Origin: Impatiens glandulifera
Taxonomy: Eukaryota > Streptophyta > Magnoliopsida > Ericales > Balsaminaceae
Reading direction: 5' to 3'
Length of the DNA stretch: 64,000 nt
NCBI RefSeq assembly: GCF_907164915.1
Contig: NC_061867.1
Coordinates: forward strand, 54,869,771-54,933,770
Positions 62,440-64,000 of the stretch are shown here, one piece after another. The notes beneath the pieces are model-generated. The model did no database searches, was not told the origin of the DNA, and worked only from the letters and a program-made list of their open reading frames with translations. A program made the translations under genes and the position numbers. Every line of letters begins with the position of its first letter. Within the stretch, counting starts at the first letter, position 1.

Positions 62440-62945
62440 TAAGATACTTATTTTGCTCTAATAAATAGGAGTAAGTGAAAGATATACCGGATTAAGATCA
62501 TTTTTTCATAAACTTTCTCTTAAGATTCTGTAGATCACTCGGCATCGTTTTCAACAATGCATGTTCTTGTTGGATCTTGTCGAGAAGTTTGTTAGTTATG
62601 TCTATATTTTTTTTTAGAAAAAAAATGGGACAAAGAATTAAGTATATAGCCCGCAAACATATTTAATCAGACGCAAAACTTATTTTCTGACAGGCTCGAA
62701 CCCAGAATTTTAAGGTTAATATCCACCTCTTATTACCACTAGACTAGGAGAGGAATTATATATATATATATATATCTTTATTTACATAGTTGATTCTTTT
62801 GTCTAGCCATGTTGTCATTTGTTGTTCTCTTGTTTCAGAAGAAGTCGACTATAGTGGGTTGATAGAGTAATTCGATTGGTAACGATGATAAATTACTTGG
62901 ATTTGTTGAGGTCGAAATAGTAGTACGAATATGCTTAACAAAATT
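62440..62945 (-). pseudogene. Captured last exon of the VAD1-like gene, copy 2
   Basis: On the minus strand, 62945-62790 matches the first half of exon 18 (TTAAGCATATTCGTACTACT, then CAACATGGCTAGACAAAAGA). 62600-62440 matches the second half and the 3' UTR start (CTTCTCGACAAGATCCAACA, then TATTAGAGCAAAATAAGTAT). A SINE-like insertion lies between. This copy keeps the TGA stop context (GAAAAAATGATCTTAA) and is closer to the parent than copy 1. It cannot give a normal VAD1 product. Confidence 0.88.
62611..62756 (-). mobile_element. tRNA-derived SINE inserted in the captured exon
   Basis: On the minus strand, TCCTAGTCTAGTGGTAATAA is a tRNA A box, and TGGGTTCGAGCC about 40 bases on is a B box. 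The body includes TTTGCGTCTGATTAAATATG and ends in a T-run followed by an A-run. The exon sequence on each side is AAAGATATA and AAAAATATAG, a plausible target duplication of about 9-10 bp of the parental GAAGATATAGG site. The same phrase occurs in the SINE-like element at 40330. Confidence 0.75.
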
Positions 62946-63364
62946 TCGTAAATAAGATTTTTTTTTTTTTAACAAAACTCTAATTAAATATTAATATCTT
63001 CTTTTGGAAATAGGTCTTGAGCTAGAGCTAGGTCTAAGTATACTTAAAAATCAAAAAATAATTTATGGTTATATTTGGTATTAACAATTGTAACTAAAAA
63101 TTGGTTCTTAATTTATAAATCTATTAGTTCACTTGAATTGTATATTAATTTGATTATTTTAATTATTTGTTAATTAAAAATGATAATATTTAATTATAAT
63201 TGAATAATAAAATAAATATAATTTATTTTTTAATGATAAAATTTTATGATATCTTTATTTTGACCATATTCTTTAAAATTAATTATAACATGATAAGTTA
63301 ATTAGAATTTAATATTACTTAACAATATTTTTTTATTTAACAATATTGTTGGAGCACTTTTAAT

Positions 63365-63626
63365 TAGGGATGACAATTGGCAGTTCGAGGCGTGAATGTA
63401 TTACCATCTCCACCCCATTTTTATTTTATGAATTTTTTTAATATCATCTTTTTCCGTTCGGTTTCGGGAAATCCACGTGGTTAGATCAGGGTTGGATCGG
63501 GACAGGTCAGGCAGGACACAAATACTAGCCTAGCCCAGTTCTATCCCTGTTCGGTTTCGAGGAAAACCATCTCAAACGGAACAATTCAATTCGATTTTAC
63601 GATACAGTTTAAAATTGTCATCCTTA
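63365..63626. mobile_element. hAT MITE nested in composite repeat copy 2
   Basis: The ends TAGGGATGACAATTGG and AATTGTCATCCTTA are flanked by CTTTTAAT and CTTTTTAAT. It is the inverted counterpart of 37453-37702 at the identical site, so it was present before the composite repeat was duplicated. Confidence 0.8.
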
Positions 63627-64000
63627 CTTTTTAATGTTAATAAGTTAATATTACTAATGACTTTGTTCTATCTGTCACAATTTTGAGGCTATCCAATATG
63701 TAAATATACTTATTTCATCTCTATTATAATATAAATATTTTTTTATAAGATATTGTCATCATCGTTATTTTCATTGTTATATTGGTCGTTATTGTCATAA
63801 CTAGATTAATCATTGTCATATTGTTTCACAAAATTATATAGACACATCCTTGTTAAAAAATACATGTTTAAGCCTCTATAAAAAAAATTTACCACAACTA
63901 TTTATAATTTATCGATTTGATTTTCATACTCCAAATAAATGTTTTATCGTAGTTCTCAATGAATTTATAGTTTATTTCTCAATTTCTATTGATTAAGTGT

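Larger units (their letters stand above)
61885..64000 (-). repeat. Composite repeat with captured VAD1 exon, copy 2 (inverted, runs off the window)
   Basis: It is the reverse complement of 37040-39590. From left to right it has the GC-richer block (61960-62230, with GTCTCGAGATTAAT-type units in reverse), the captured exon pieces, the nested hAT MITE (63365-63626) and AT-rich sequence. The end at 64000 corresponds to about 37070 in copy 1, so the element continues outside. This copy is simpler than copy 1: the first exon half is present once and the SINE is whole. Confidence 0.85.

Overview
This window is nuclear DNA from a flowering plant, probably a dicot. The evidence is AT-rich sequence, split genes with standard GT-AG introns, plant-type protein families, a eukaryotic tRNA gene, and many plant transposon families (hAT, CACTA, Ty1/copia, Tat/Ogre-like, LINE, SINE, MITEs). 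The species cannot be named from the sequence. Nothing prokaryotic, no CRISPR array and no operon is present. Exon coordinates come from reading splice sites and reading frames by eye.

Layout. (1) 2-437 (+): the last two coding exons of a DUF630/DUF632 (NRG2/APSR1-like) protein. (2) 1.39-4.37 kb: two adjoining ~1 kb foldback repeats and a third palindromic element. (3) 7856-18217 (+): a complete 18-exon gene for a 646-residue GRAM + VASt + transmembrane protein like Arabidopsis VAD1. (4) 18.2-42.0 kb: a repeat-rich interval. It holds a direct segmental duplication (A at about 20.3-27.6 kb, B at about 31.7-36.9 kb), an Ogre-like LTR insertion in copy A, a CACTA terminus, a complete 1,036-bp hAT element with its 8-bp target duplication and a decayed transposase, a (TA)n tract of about 190 bp, a composite repeat carrying a copied VAD1 exon, and a Ty1/copia remnant. 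(5) 42090-42161 (-): tRNA-Glu(UUC). (6) 43264-61193 (-): a complete 35-exon gene for the bacterial-type fused alpha-beta glycyl-tRNA synthetase of organelles (EDD1-like, 1,054 residues). Its introns hold MITEs, a TAGCGC-rich hAT-like element, tandem repeats and a LINE 3' end. (7) 61.88-64.0 kb: an inverted second copy of the composite repeat, running off the window edge.

The protein genes show no shared pathway: VAD1-like proteins act at membranes in lipid handling and cell-death control, and GlyRS supports chloroplast and mitochondrial translation. The most interesting feature is the composite repeat. Both copies carry the last exon and start of the 3' UTR of the neighbouring VAD1-like gene, broken at the same point by a SINE-like insertion. 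The exon was therefore copied out of its gene, hit by a SINE, and then multiplied with the repeat.
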